The notes below the pieces were generated by a model that did not search any database, was not told where the DNA came from, and saw only the letters and a program-made list of their open reading frames with translations. The position numbers were made by a program, and so were the translations under genes. Source: Irineochytrium annulatum (taxonomy: Eukaryota > Chytridiomycota > Chytridiomycetes > Chytridiales > Chytridiaceae). From it: 49,141 nt of DNA. Shown here piece after piece: positions 39,691 to 49,141 of this stretch (position 1 is its first letter; each line of letters opens with the position of its first letter). The stretch covers positions 1 to 49,141 of the forward strand of contig JADGJL010000065.1 in NCBI GenBank assembly GCA_027600665.1. The letters run 5' to 3'.

Positions 39691-42600
39691 TCACTTCTTC
39701 GCCTTTTGCCGCAGCCCCTCTTTCTTATGTATAGCCTTCCCCGTGACCTTCATCTTTTTCCTCGCGCCCTCCTCCTTCTTTGCCTTCTCCTTGTCCAACT
39801 GGCCCCGCTTCTCCGCAATCTTCTTTGAAGCCTTCCGGTCCTTGTCGTTCTTAATTGTGTTAATGGCCTGCATGATGGCGTACACCTTCTTCTCGTCCGC
39901 CTCCAGCACCACGGCGCGCTTCTGCGCGTACGACGCCCGCTTTTGCTTGACGACCTGCTTGGGCTTCGACGCAAAGGGGAGGTCCCGTTGCAGTGATTTC
40001 GAGATCGTGAGCTAGAAAGATCGACAGGTAAGCGCATGGATAGTGGACGCAAGTAGCTAGCTTACCTTGTTGAACTTCCGCTCTTTCCTTTCAATCGGCT
40101 TATACATCGAATTGGCGTTCGGTTTAAGTTGTTTCCCCAAGTCTGTCCTAAGCTCGCGCATAGACCGTAGCTTCTTCCACCCTTCCGTCCCGCTCAACAG
40201 AAGCGACGAGACGGGATTGTAGAACTTCTTCGGCTTAACAGGGTACCACGCCCTTAAAAACACTATATCTATACCGTAAACGTTATAACCAACCCGCGCG
40301 GTCTCATGCAGACTCACCGCTCATCAAAATCTTATCCTCAAACGTCGCCCTGAAGCACCCCTCCGGCTTCGCGACGTACTTCTTGACCTGGCCCCTGATC
40401 CCGCTGACGGTTCGTATGCTTGCACCCTCAAACTTCGCGACCTCGAGCGGGGACGTAAACATGTCCTTGATGAAGGCGGTGTTTTTGAAAATTTTGTAAG
40501 GGGTGCCGGTCAGCTTGAGCTTCTTCACGACCTCTGTGACTTGGTTGATATCCAGGACGACGCCCGTCGCGCTGATCCGGAAGGGGGCGGAGTTGTTGGA
40601 GGTTTGGAAGGCGCAGAAGCCCGTGTTGGGTGGTGTGGTTGGGCCTGAACGGGTAGACATAAGCTTTCATCGAGCAACACATACAATCATTACCGTAGAG
40701 GGTAGCCAGGCAGTGCATGTGCTCCGGCGTATATTTTAACATCCTATTCCGCGTGCCGTCATTAAGGGAGTACAAAGGTATGCTCTGGAATCGCCTCCAG
40801 CCCATCGAGAAAATAAGCGGATCGTTCGTCTTCAAGATTCGTTGATGCCACCGATGCTTCTTTATCCTGACCTGATAAAGTACTAAGCACACGTATGGCA
40901 CTCTTTCTCTCTCTAAACTGTACCTGAATGAACCCGAACGAATCCTCGCTCGACAATAACCCCCCAATGATAACGGGGAACCTCGGATCAAACTGCTCGA
41001 TAAACTCGCACGGCATGTTCTCGAAGATGATCCTCAGGTACGTCCCCGCCCTCCGCCCCTCAATCTGCGCGCGGAGGTCCTCGTCGTCGTTCTCAAACTC
41101 GGTTCTGTTGATCCTGTTCTGCCGCTCTTGCTCCTCCTTGGAGTTCTCGTACACGTTGTCCTTCGCTCCGTCCTCGTCGTCCCCGTCGTAGATCTGGTCG
41201 AATTTGCGTTTCAGTGACTCCTTCTTCTCCGCCAGGGCCGTCTCGCCGTCCACGGGCTCGCCGTCCCCGTCAGCGGCACCGTCACCGCGGTTGACGACGC
41301 CGTTCTCAAGGTCCTCGAACTCGCCATACACATCCGCTGGCTCGACCGCGGCGTCGCCTCCAGTGGCATTGGCAACCGCCGTGATGAAAAACGATCGCGT
41401 CCAATTATCATCCTCCGGAAACACGCCCGAGTCATTAATGATCACTTCCGTCTTGCACGTGTCCAAGAGCGCCAACGACAGCTTTTTCGCCACAGGCCCA
41501 TTCCTCCTTTTGAACAAAGAATCCTCACCCCCCTCCTCCCCGTCGCCATCACCGCCCGCCGCGTAATTCGTGAAATCGTCCTCCTCCACCTCATAGATCA
41601 TCTTCATCAGGCTCGGCGGCCGCCGCCCGCTCGCAAAGGCCTCCTGCGCCTTGCCCGCCAAGTCGTTCTTCCACTGCGCCGAATCGTCGGCCTCGCCCAT
41701 GTCCAGGTCACTGTCGCTCTCCGCAAACGGTGGACTTTCATCGCCGCCGTCGTCATGACTCGAAAACAAGAACGCGTCTCCTCCCGCTTCCTCATCTCCC
41801 TCCTCACCATCCTCCATTTCCTCGTCATCGTCACCCCCGAATTCATCGCCATCATGTCCATCCTCGTCCGCATCCAACTGATCATCACTCGCCCCATCCG
41901 CAAACAAAGCCCGCCGTCTCCGCCGCCCCCCATCCTGCTCCACCGCCTCCTCAACAACTTTCATCGGCTCCGCCTGATTGAAAAGCCGGATCTCACTATC
42001 CTTCATCTTCTCCGACAGCGTGTCCTTACTGTCCTGCAAATCCAGCACCATCCGATCCCCGATCGCACCACCCCCGTTCTCCAGGTTCTCCCGCGACAGA
42101 TGACCGGGCACGTTGATATACACGGCGTCCTTATCGTACAGGATGCCACCGACGTCCGTCATAGGCGCGTAGATCAGCTTGCTCTTGTCGCTCAGCTTCT
42201 TTCGGACCTTGTCTGGCAGAGGACACGGGTCGGGAAGCTTGCTCAACTGGTTTACGGTGTGATCGCCAACGCCGGGTATGTGAACCTGTCGCTCATACGT
42301 TAGCCATTAAACCTTCAACTAAAGCTACCTTCGCGTTCTCCTTCAAGTTCGTGCCGCGAAGGTACCCGTAAAACGACACCGTCCGATCAATTTTCCTGTT
42401 CTGGGTGACTGCCTCCGGGTCCGTCAAATCCTCCACACGATCCACAAGCACATACGGATGTGTGTTCCGCCAAACCAGCGGGCGAAATTTCATGATCGAT
42501 ATAAACCTCGAAAGGTTCAAGATCTCCTGCTTCATATACCTCCCATTCAACAGCCCGGACAAATAGAATAGCTTCGCGCCCTGGTAAATCTCGGTCCAAA

Positions 42601-43282
42601 ATCGCTGCTTGATCCTCTTCTTCGTCTTACGGAGTCGCTTGTTGTCCTTGAACTTGTCAAGGTGGGTGAGAACGCCCATGACTTTCGGGAAGCCGTGGCA
42701 TTGCAAGACGTTGAGGAACTCGAACGTCTCCATCTCGAAGCCGAACGAGGCGTCGATGAGGAGGAGGACGAGATCGGCGATCTTGCCGATGTCGATCATG
42801 GAGTTGAGGTCGTTGTTGCACTCGATGAACGTCAATCGACGCGTCTTCCCTGGACAAACACATCAGATTCATCCAACCGCGAGACCACAACTAACCACTG
42901 ACGACTGTGATCGGGCCAATGATCTCCGACACGTTCTGTTTACTGAAGTGCTTCACCAGCGATCGAATCAGCGTCGACTTCCCCGTCTACCACCAACTGC
43001 TCAGTCTTCTTTGCACGCAGTGGCAACAGAGTTACCCACCCCAGGCGGTCCAACAACAGCAACAATAATCGGCGGCGCCTCCAGCGGCGTCCTGTCGACC
43101 AGCGGTAGGTGCAGCCTCGTCTGGTCCTTGTCCGCCGTCCTCCTCGCGGTCGCATTCGCCCTTCTTGCCGAGAAGTTCGTGAACGCCTTCGGGTTGTTCT
43201 TCTCCTGATTCCGCGGCTTCTTCTTCTCGGCCTTGGGGCCGGCCTGGGCCGCCCGGTGCGGTTTAGCCTCCCGGTCCGCCAT
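39691..43282 (-). CDS. BMS1: BMS1 ribosome-biogenesis GTPase
   Basis: This nucleolar GTPase acts in the 90S pre-ribosome and is needed for 18S rRNA processing with Rcl1. The start at 43282 gives [20 protein letters not shown], then [21 protein letters not shown] short intron splits the P-loop; splicing restores [19 protein letters not shown]. Next are [68 protein letters not shown] and [14 protein letters not shown]. The middle has [17 protein letters not shown] and [20 protein letters not shown], then a very acidic linker ([20 protein letters not shown] region). The C-terminal Bms1/Tsr1 domain includes [40 protein letters not shown] and FYNPVSSLL. The Lys-rich end is [11 protein letters not shown], with TGA at 39691-39693. 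About 1080 residues. All G-domain motifs are recovered once short introns are removed. Confidence 0.93.
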
Positions 43283-43362
43283 CACTGAAATGACAGGCTC
43301 GTTAAAAAAATGGACGTCGCGAGAGGCTTGTAGATCTTAAAAAGTTGAGTGGAAGCCACTTT

Positions 43363-43894
43363 CTAGTTGCAGAACTCTGGATCGTCATCTGCTTCGTTAC
43401 TATTCCGTGCCAACTTGATGAGCTCCACAATACCCTCCTTCTTTCGCAGCCGTTTTGACCTCATTATTTCTTCATCACTCAGGTCTAACGCTCGACAAGC
43501 ATAGCTGGGGCTGTCGCCACTACCACCATGACAAAAATTGTAAATAAGATAGTGGATGATAGTGCCATTGGACAGGCCGATGCCAACGAGATCCCCTGGG
43601 GTGAAGTCGGGGGAGTCGTTCTGGAGCGAGTTGCGCGAGGACGGCTGGATGATCTAGCTCGATCAAGTCGATCGGGGGCCAACGCGCCGGAGTTTCGGCG
43701 CCTTCGCAGGGCGCACGGGGATGACGCTGCCGGGGACGGAACCCGCGACGATGGAAATTTACACACCCCATAGAAAGTGACCGACAAGATTGGACCAGTC
43801 GCGACCAGTTGCCGAGCTTATTATACAAAGTGAGTTATGTTGGAACTTCCCTGTGGGTGTTGAGAGCGGTCAAAGTTGCTTCGGTCCTTGTCAT
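43363..43894 (-). CDS. Small hypothetical protein with very short introns
   Basis: I do not recognise this gene. The best minus-strand model starts at 43894 (MTRTEATLTALNTHRE), crosses a 30-nt intron into LGNWSRLVQSCRSLSMG, a 40-nt intron into VIPVRPAKAPKLRR and a 30-nt intron into a longer exon. That last exon reads SPDFTPGDLVGIGLSNGTII, HYLIYNFCHGG, then DLSDEEIMRSKRLRKKEGIV, ELIKLARNSNEADDDPEFCN and TAG at 43363-43365. The last exon looks coding (charged helix, balanced composition). The 5' exons are less certain, and a shorter start at 43771 is possible. A plus-strand frame (43528-43773) overlaps it but lacks partners. About 160 residues. Its start would lie 12 bases from the MFS start on the other strand. 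Confidence 0.4.
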
Positions 43895-43906
43895 CAAGTC
43901 GGTGCG

Positions 43907-45703
43907 ATGAACTCCTCGGTCGGTGTTCCGCCGTCCGGCTCGGGCTCGGCGTCCAACATCGCGAACGCTGTCGTGGACGTTGCTGGCAATGTTCGTGCGA
44001 GGGGTCGAGCAGGTATGTGCCTGCTGCGAAGTATGGTTGCGATTCGTTGTGTTACATGAATACTCACGATTCGTGTAAAAACAGCCGCAATGATGCGGAG
44101 GCGCACCGTGGCGTTCCTAGCTTCTCTTCTTTGCATGGTAAATTTCTATCTGAAAATCGTTTAACGCGTGAATCGAAAGGCGTGCGCCGGTACACTCTAT
44201 CTATTCTCCAGTTACGCACCAGAGCTCGCTCGGAAGCTCGGTTTTACGCAGGTCCAGAAGAATCTCGTCGCTTCCCTTGGCGGCTTCGGGCTTTACCTCT
44301 CTGCACCAGGTAACGACGGAAGGCGATGTTTGGACGCCCTAAACTTGCGCTTCCAGTTCTCGGCTTCCTCGTCGACGTTTACCCACCCTATCTCATCACC
44401 CTCTTTGGCGGCCTCTGCCTCCTGGCGGGCTACACTTCCATGGCGCTCTCCTACGGCGAGATCTTCCCCACTCATCACGTCTTCGTCGGGCTCGGCTACG
44501 CCCTCGTCGGCGTCGGCTCTGCCGCCGTCTTTAACAGTTCCTTAAGCGTCAACGTGCGCAACTTCGACCCCAGGGACCACGGATTCGCGGTCGGCATTAG
44601 CGTCAGCTTCTTCGGCCTCTCGGCATTCTTCTTCACATTGTTTGGGGGCGTGTTTGGCGACACGTTCGATTTCCTGTTGTTCGTGGGGTTATTCACGGGT
44701 GGTGGGCCGATACTGGCCAGCGTTTTCTTGCATGACATATCGGGACGGGGGCGGGCGCCGAAGGAGGATAATGACGAAGGGGAGGACGATAGGCTGCCCG
44801 TGCACATCGAGGAGGAGGTGGACGTGTCCGGGATCGGCGGTGGGGCGACGTCTGGAGCGCACCAGCGCGGCGTCTCGACGGAGGCAAGTGACGAGCACCG
44901 CGCACTCTTGGACGGGGAGCAGCCCGAGGTGGCACGGGTGCCGACGGGACGCGTTTCCGTTGACCCAGGTTTTGCGCTGTTCCAGAGCGCGGACGCGTGG
45001 ATCCTGTTTGGCGTCATGCTCCTCGTCACTGGGCCCGGTCTGATGTACATCAACAACATAGGGGAGGTCGTGTTGAGCTTGGGAGGAAACCAGGCCGCAC
45101 AGAGGGTTCACGTGAGCTTGATCAGCGTGAACAACTGCGCGGGACGCATTGTTAATGGGCTTGTCTCAGACTGGGCGGGGAAGCGGTTTGGCATGACAAG
45201 AATTTATGGGTTGATTGGCGGGGCGTCACTAGTGTATTTGGCGCAGGTGTTGATAGCTTGGGGCATCGTTGGAAGCCTGGGATGGCTTTGGATAGTCACG
45301 TCGGCTCTGGGCTTCGGTGCGTGGCCTTGCTATTGTTCCATTTACCTCGCGCCTGCCGCTGATGGTCTCTTTAACAGGTTACGGTGCGTGCTTCGCGGCC
45401 GCTCCTGCGCTTGTTAGCCAGTGGTTCGGTCTAAAACACTTCGGCAGCAACTGGGGGTACAATCACTTGCTTTATACCCAAATTGAACATTAATCTTTTC
45501 TTCCCAGGTGGTATCAGTGGGCGCCAGCAATGGGTGGCCAGATTTTTAATCTGGCATTCGGCGCAGTGTTCGACGCCGGCAAGGCCGAAGGCTGTGAGGG
45601 TACTGCGTGTTTCCGGAAGGCCTTCCTTATTACTTTCGCCGCAACAACCGTAAGCATGGCACTGCTGTTCCTATTGTTCTATCGAAGGAGGCTCGTAGTT
45701 TAG
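43907..45703 (+). CDS. MFS transporter, MCH1/nodulin-like family
   Basis: This is a membrane carrier of the major facilitator superfamily, in the branch holding fungal Mch1 and plant nodulin-like/NFD4 proteins. The start at 43907 gives a short hydrophilic N-terminus (MNSSVGVPPSGSGSASNIAN). Then come TVAFLASLLCM, ACAGTLYLFSSYAPELARKL, NLVASLGGFGLYLSAP, VLGFLVDVYPPYLITLFGGL and HHVFVGLGYALVGVGSAAVF. A glycine-rich run, ISVSFFGLSAFFFTLFGGVF, ends the first half. A charged cytosolic loop (EEVDVSGIGGGATSG region) separates the halves. The second half has AWILFGVMLLVTGPGLMYIN, NNCAGRIVNGLVSDWAGKRF and GCEGTACFRKAFLI, ending FLLFYRRRLVV with TAG at 45701-45703. About 500 residues, 11-12 membrane segments and five introns. 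Substrate is unknown. Some relatives are called monocarboxylate transporters by similarity only. Confidence 0.82.
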
Positions 45704-45899
45704 ATGTTGATCATTTTTGAAGCAAGCTTACCTGATAAAAACATATGCTTGTAATTTAGTAGTGTTGGAGATAGTACTTGCGAATGAAAACCTGCAACGA
45801 AAGGATCTCCACTCAGTTATATATATTACTAATAAGGAAAGAGTAAATGAAACAACTATGCTATACAAAAAGATATAAAGCAATCAGCAAGCTCGAATA

Positions 45900-47831
45900 T
45901 CATTCCGTTACGGGAAATTCATGCACTTCGAAACCGGAACTCTCATCCTCCCCATAAGCATCATCCTCCTCCTCGCCATCCCCGTCGTCCTCGTAATCGT
46001 CCTCCTCCTCATCCTGACTATCCCTCTGCAGCGCCCTTAGAAGCTCATAACACTCGTTCAAAAGCGAGTGCAAAATTCCCTGCCCCTCAGGCACGTTCCC
46101 ATCCTCGTCTAGATACCTCCCATCCACGCGCTCGTCGTCCAGGCGCGCAAGCTTCATCTGGTAGACGATCAGGTCCGAAGTCGAGAGCTTGACTTTCCAC
46201 CGGAGGAGCTCGTTCAAGCATTGACGGAGCGTAAGGAAGCCGTTACGGATGTGCTGGAGGGACGGGTGGACGGTTTCCTCGTCGCGCTCTTGCAGCTTGT
46301 GGACGAGGCGATAGCACTGACGCAATCAAAATCTTTCCGCTTCCATCAGCCAATGACAATGGTACATACCTTATGCAACAAAAAATGCATAACAGCCTGC
46401 CCCTCCGGCACCGTGCCATCGCTCGCCAAAAATTTCCCATCTACCCTCAAATTATCCACCTCGCCCAGCTCCATTTGAATCCCCACAAGACTTTCCCCCT
46501 TGACCCCCATCCACTTGCCCACCAGCAACATCCTCTCCAGCTTCCCCTTGCACCTAATCAACACCTCATATACGTCCCTCAGCGGGCTCTCCCCTCCAAT
46601 GGCCTCCCGCATCCCCAGTAGCTCATGCACGTCCTCATAGCTCGCCTCCAACAGATCAATGACGGCGGCTTGACCCGGTAAGACCGTCCCGTCCTTGCCG
46701 AAAAACGCGCCGTCGATCCGAGCGGAGTCGATCGCGCGCAGCTCGTCCTGGATGACCGTGACCTCGGCCAGGCTAAAGGCGTTCGCGGACCCGCGCTGCA
46801 GGAGGAGTTGTAGCTCGTGCCTGAGGCTAACGAGTCGAGCGTGCACGGGCGAGAGGGCGGGGGAAATGAGGGCTAAGGAGGCACGAAGGTCGGTCAAAAG
46901 GCGGTTGCAGGCGTGGAGTTTGGATTGGACGAGGGAGAGGCCGTGGGCGTAGCCCTTTGATGGGCGGGCGGTTGTGCTTGTAGGCGTGGAGGGGACGTCG
47001 GATGTAGCCGTCTCGTTTTGGGATGTGATGATGGATTGGTAGTTCTGGGTGAATTCTAAAAGTCGGGACTCCATAGTATGGAGGGTCTCAATGGTATAGA
47101 GACCCGTGGAGTTAAGCTGGTCGAGGATGTGGTTCAGCTTGGCGAGCTTAACGTAGAGGGGGTACATTTCCAGGTCCTGCGTGGGACGCTTCTCGGCGCC
47201 CGAGGACCAGAACTCGAGGAACCTGGCATCACAGTTAAAAAGCGCAGATCAAGTACAGCTGCAAAGGACAACAAACGACAAGTCTCACATTGGCACAATG
47301 TCCTCCAACACCTGATCCGCCTCCGGGAACACGAGATCCTCGACGGCCTCCGCTTGATCTCCCACCATCTCGGCGCGCAGCTTCGACAGCGCCCTAATCA
47401 TAGCCGATACCTCCCTCCACAGCGAATTAGCCTCCTTCGACCCTGTTCACATGACAGCGCAATGTAGCATCATCGTTAGGGGATCCGTATGCACAATAGG
47501 GAAACATACCAGCATCAATGCCCAGCTTTTTCTTCAATGGCGCCGGCGAAGCAGGTGAAGCCCTAATCGCGTGATTAATCAGCGCTAGATGCGCCTCTGG
47601 CGTCGTAGACGCTTTCGCCTTTCTCAAGCTAAACAGCCGCTCGCGGATCTCTTTCAGGCGGCCAAGGCTCGAATCATCAAACTGGAGGACGCGACAACAG
47701 TCAATGCGACAAGCCGATGGTACAGAAGAGGAAGAGGAGCTCACGGGCGGGAGGGTGCTGGTGTCGAGCGAGGCGTCCGAGGAGGCCGTCGCGATCTTGG
47801 ATGGGTCCACTGTTGGCGGTGGCTGTGACAT
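45900..47831 (-). CDS. Fungal DUF2408-like helical repeat protein
   Basis: The start at 47831 gives MSQPPPTVDPSKIATASSDA and a Ser-rich leader, then RLKEIRERLFSLRKAKAS and a first helical unit. Several related units follow, each with a pattern like LRxELxxL, then DxxRxDGxFxxxDGxxPxGQ. Seen copies are IDSARIDGAFFGKDGTVLPG, VDNLRVDGKFLASDGTVPEG and LDDERVDGRYLDEDGNVPEG, each followed by GQAAVIDLL, GQAVMHFLL or GQGILHSLL. This repeat organisation matches the fungal DUF2408 family as I remember it. The C-terminus is very acidic (DEEEDDYEDDGDGEEEDDAY) and ends EFPVTE with TGA at 45900-45902. About 590 residues and at least three short introns. Function unknown. The repeated unit suggests a scaffold of helical hairpins. 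Confidence 0.72.
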
Positions 47832-47923
47832 GGATTTGGCTGAATGAATACGTTATACAGCATATAATTGCAAAATAGCACACTAAATGACAACAACAGT
47901 ATATCCGCGGAGACAGCCAAGCT

Positions 47924-48899
47924 TCAGGCATCGCTGTCGAGGTCCTCCTGCTCCGCCTCCTGCGCGTCCGGGAGCGTCTCGTCCGGCATCTCCCCGTTCT
48001 CGAGGGCCTCAGCGACCTTCGCCTTCTTTTGTACCGCCTTTTTGAGCTGCACCGTCGGTGGGACGATATCTATTTCATGATGAACAGTCAGCTCATATCA
48101 CGGCAAATACCTTCTAGAAACTGTAAGTTCTCGACCTGGCGGACGGTTTTCACTGTGGACGATAAGAAAAAACGCAAAGTCATTTAAGGTACAAGGATTG
48201 CGTACTCACCTACGTCCTTGTACGCCACAATCTTCCGCCCATCCTTATACGTTCTCTCCCAAACAACCCCGCAGAAATGCTCCAAAAATAGCTCCTGATA
48301 GTTTAGTGGCGTAAGTAGGAGTGGCGGTAGAGCAGTGCAGCAGGTAGGCAATGTAGGACAGTTGACGGGCAGGGCCAGGAACGGTATGCTGACTTCGCTC
48401 GCCCCCTCGTACTACTACAACTACACTACTCCGACTGCTATCAAATCTCCTACCCCGATCCTACATAATTCTCCTGCTCCTACTCCACCCTCCTACCCTA
48501 CGACTCGTGGTTTCGCGTACCGCGCTCGCAGATTAAAAAGGGACTACCCACCCTTGCTCTTTCTCCTACTCCTAGCTGCTTCACCATATCCTACCACCCT
48601 ACCCTACTCCACTGTAACCCATCCCCCTACCCAGCTTTACTACCTACTCCCCCTCCTATCGTTTTGTAGCTTACCGAAGCGATACTCATAGCCGTGGCCG
48701 CATCGCCGGCAACCTGCAACACCTCGCTATCCTCCTTCATGATGCTCTTTATCCTCGGGACCGGGAATATGATCAGCTTTTCCGCCCCTGCGCCGTCCGT
48801 CGCTTCTTCTCCTCCTTCGTCGTTCTCGTCTTCACCGGGGAACGAACCCAATGAGACAATCTTTTCAAAGCGGTGACCCAGCGGAAGCGGGCAGAGGTC
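47924..48899 (-). CDS. Histone-fold protein, DPB3/CHRAC-15/POLE4-like (5' end outside the window)
   Basis: Blocks are an acidic lead-in (GEDENDEGGEEATDGAGAEK), then the histone fold IFPVPRIKSIMKEDSEVLQV, AGDAATAMSIAS, ELFLEHFCGVVWERTYKDGR, KIVAYKDV, VKTVRQVENLQFLEDIVPPT and VQLKKAVQKKAK. The tail is acidic and ends EDLDSDA with TGA at 47924-47926. ALxxATELFxxxL and xxFLxDIVP-type blocks fit the Dpb3/CHRAC1 class, found in DNA polymerase epsilon and chromatin remodellers. There are three introns: one of about 380 nt (48295-48674) and two short ones. No ATG in frame lies upstream up to the right edge, and a 3' splice site (CCTCAG) at 48900-48902 suggests that the first coding exon lies beyond the window. 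NC2-alpha is a less likely alternative. Confidence 0.75.
48295..48674 (-). other. Long, purine-rich intron of the histone-fold gene
   Basis: The donor is TCG|GTAAGC and the acceptor CTATCAG|GAG. At 380 nt it is about nine times a typical intron here. On the plus strand it is dominated by CTAC, CCTAC and ACTCC words (48410-48650), so the transcript is purine-rich. No coding or RNA structure was recognised. Confidence 0.7.
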
Positions 48900-49141
48900 C
48901 TGAGGTAAGGAGGTGGGTTTTGGAAGGGAGGGCTTTTTGGAGCGCTTGGGAGGTGGCTATTGAGGGCGAAAAAGTTAGGTAGGTACAACAGAACTTGGCG
49001 CTCGTGTAGGGTAGGGAGTGTAATGTGGAGAAAAATGTGGAAGCGCGCTCTGGGTACGACTCGTAGCTTCGCGCTTTGCGCCAGTTGAAAGAGACTTGAC
49101 TCGCTTCGCTCCACCCCTAATTACTGAACTCACCCCTTCTC

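Noticed and set aside
43001..43080. BMS1 with a defective P-loop (GPPGVGN)
   Set aside because: That reading runs into an intron. Using the GTGGGT donor six bases earlier restores GPPGTGKST.
43528..43773. Plus-strand 81-codon frame
   Set aside because: It is complementary to the small minus-strand gene, whose downstream part looks more like protein. Kept only as an alternative.

Overview
The window looks like nuclear DNA from an early-diverging, compact-genome fungus, chytrid-like in gene content. It carries fungal markers: a SKN7-type HSF/response-regulator factor, ATP20, COX14 and a fungal helical-repeat (DUF2408-like) protein. It also carries genes better known from animals: SIKE/FGFR1OP2, PTAR1 and DNAJC11. 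Genes are dense, on both strands, and broken by many very short introns, mostly about 38-60 nt. I found no prophage, transposase, rRNA, convincing tRNA or CRISPR array. The organism assignment is inference from gene content.

Layout: 1-5.7 kb holds proteasome alpha-5 (-), a SIKE-like coiled-coil protein (+), the COPII adaptor SVP26/TEX261 (-) and prolyl-tRNA synthetase (+). 6.6-13.8 kb holds a tyrosine phosphatase (+), an SR splicing factor (+) and SKN7 (-). 13.8-16.2 kb is the least resolved part: one likely micro-gene, a nested inverted repeat with pol III-like motifs, and a tract open on both strands. 16.2-23.2 kb holds COX14 (+), ATP20 (+), PTAR1 (+) and an importin-7/8 family karyopherin (+). 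23.3-30.3 kb holds an alpha/beta-hydrolase (-), INCENP (+) and DNAJC11 (-). 31-37.6 kb holds PRP5/DDX46 (-) and a kinesin-7-like motor (+). 37.8-43.3 kb holds glutaryl-CoA dehydrogenase (-) and BMS1 (-). 43.4-49.1 kb holds a small unknown gene (-), an MCH1/nodulin-like MFS carrier (+), the DUF2408-like protein (-) and a DPB3/CHRAC-type histone-fold gene whose 5' end runs off the window (-).

The genes do not form one pathway. Shared themes are mitochondria (ProRS presequence, COX14, ATP20, DNAJC11, GCDH), mitosis (INCENP, kinesin-7), splicing (PRP5, SR factor) and ribosome or proteasome production (BMS1, alpha-5). The most unusual features are structural. Two divergent genes appear to share a CATG as overlapping start codons. 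A single ProRS gene seems to have separate mitochondrial and cytosolic starts. Divergent gene pairs are separated by only 12-155 bp. The SR-factor gene has a long first intron that stays open in frame. I see no obviously new multi-gene system.
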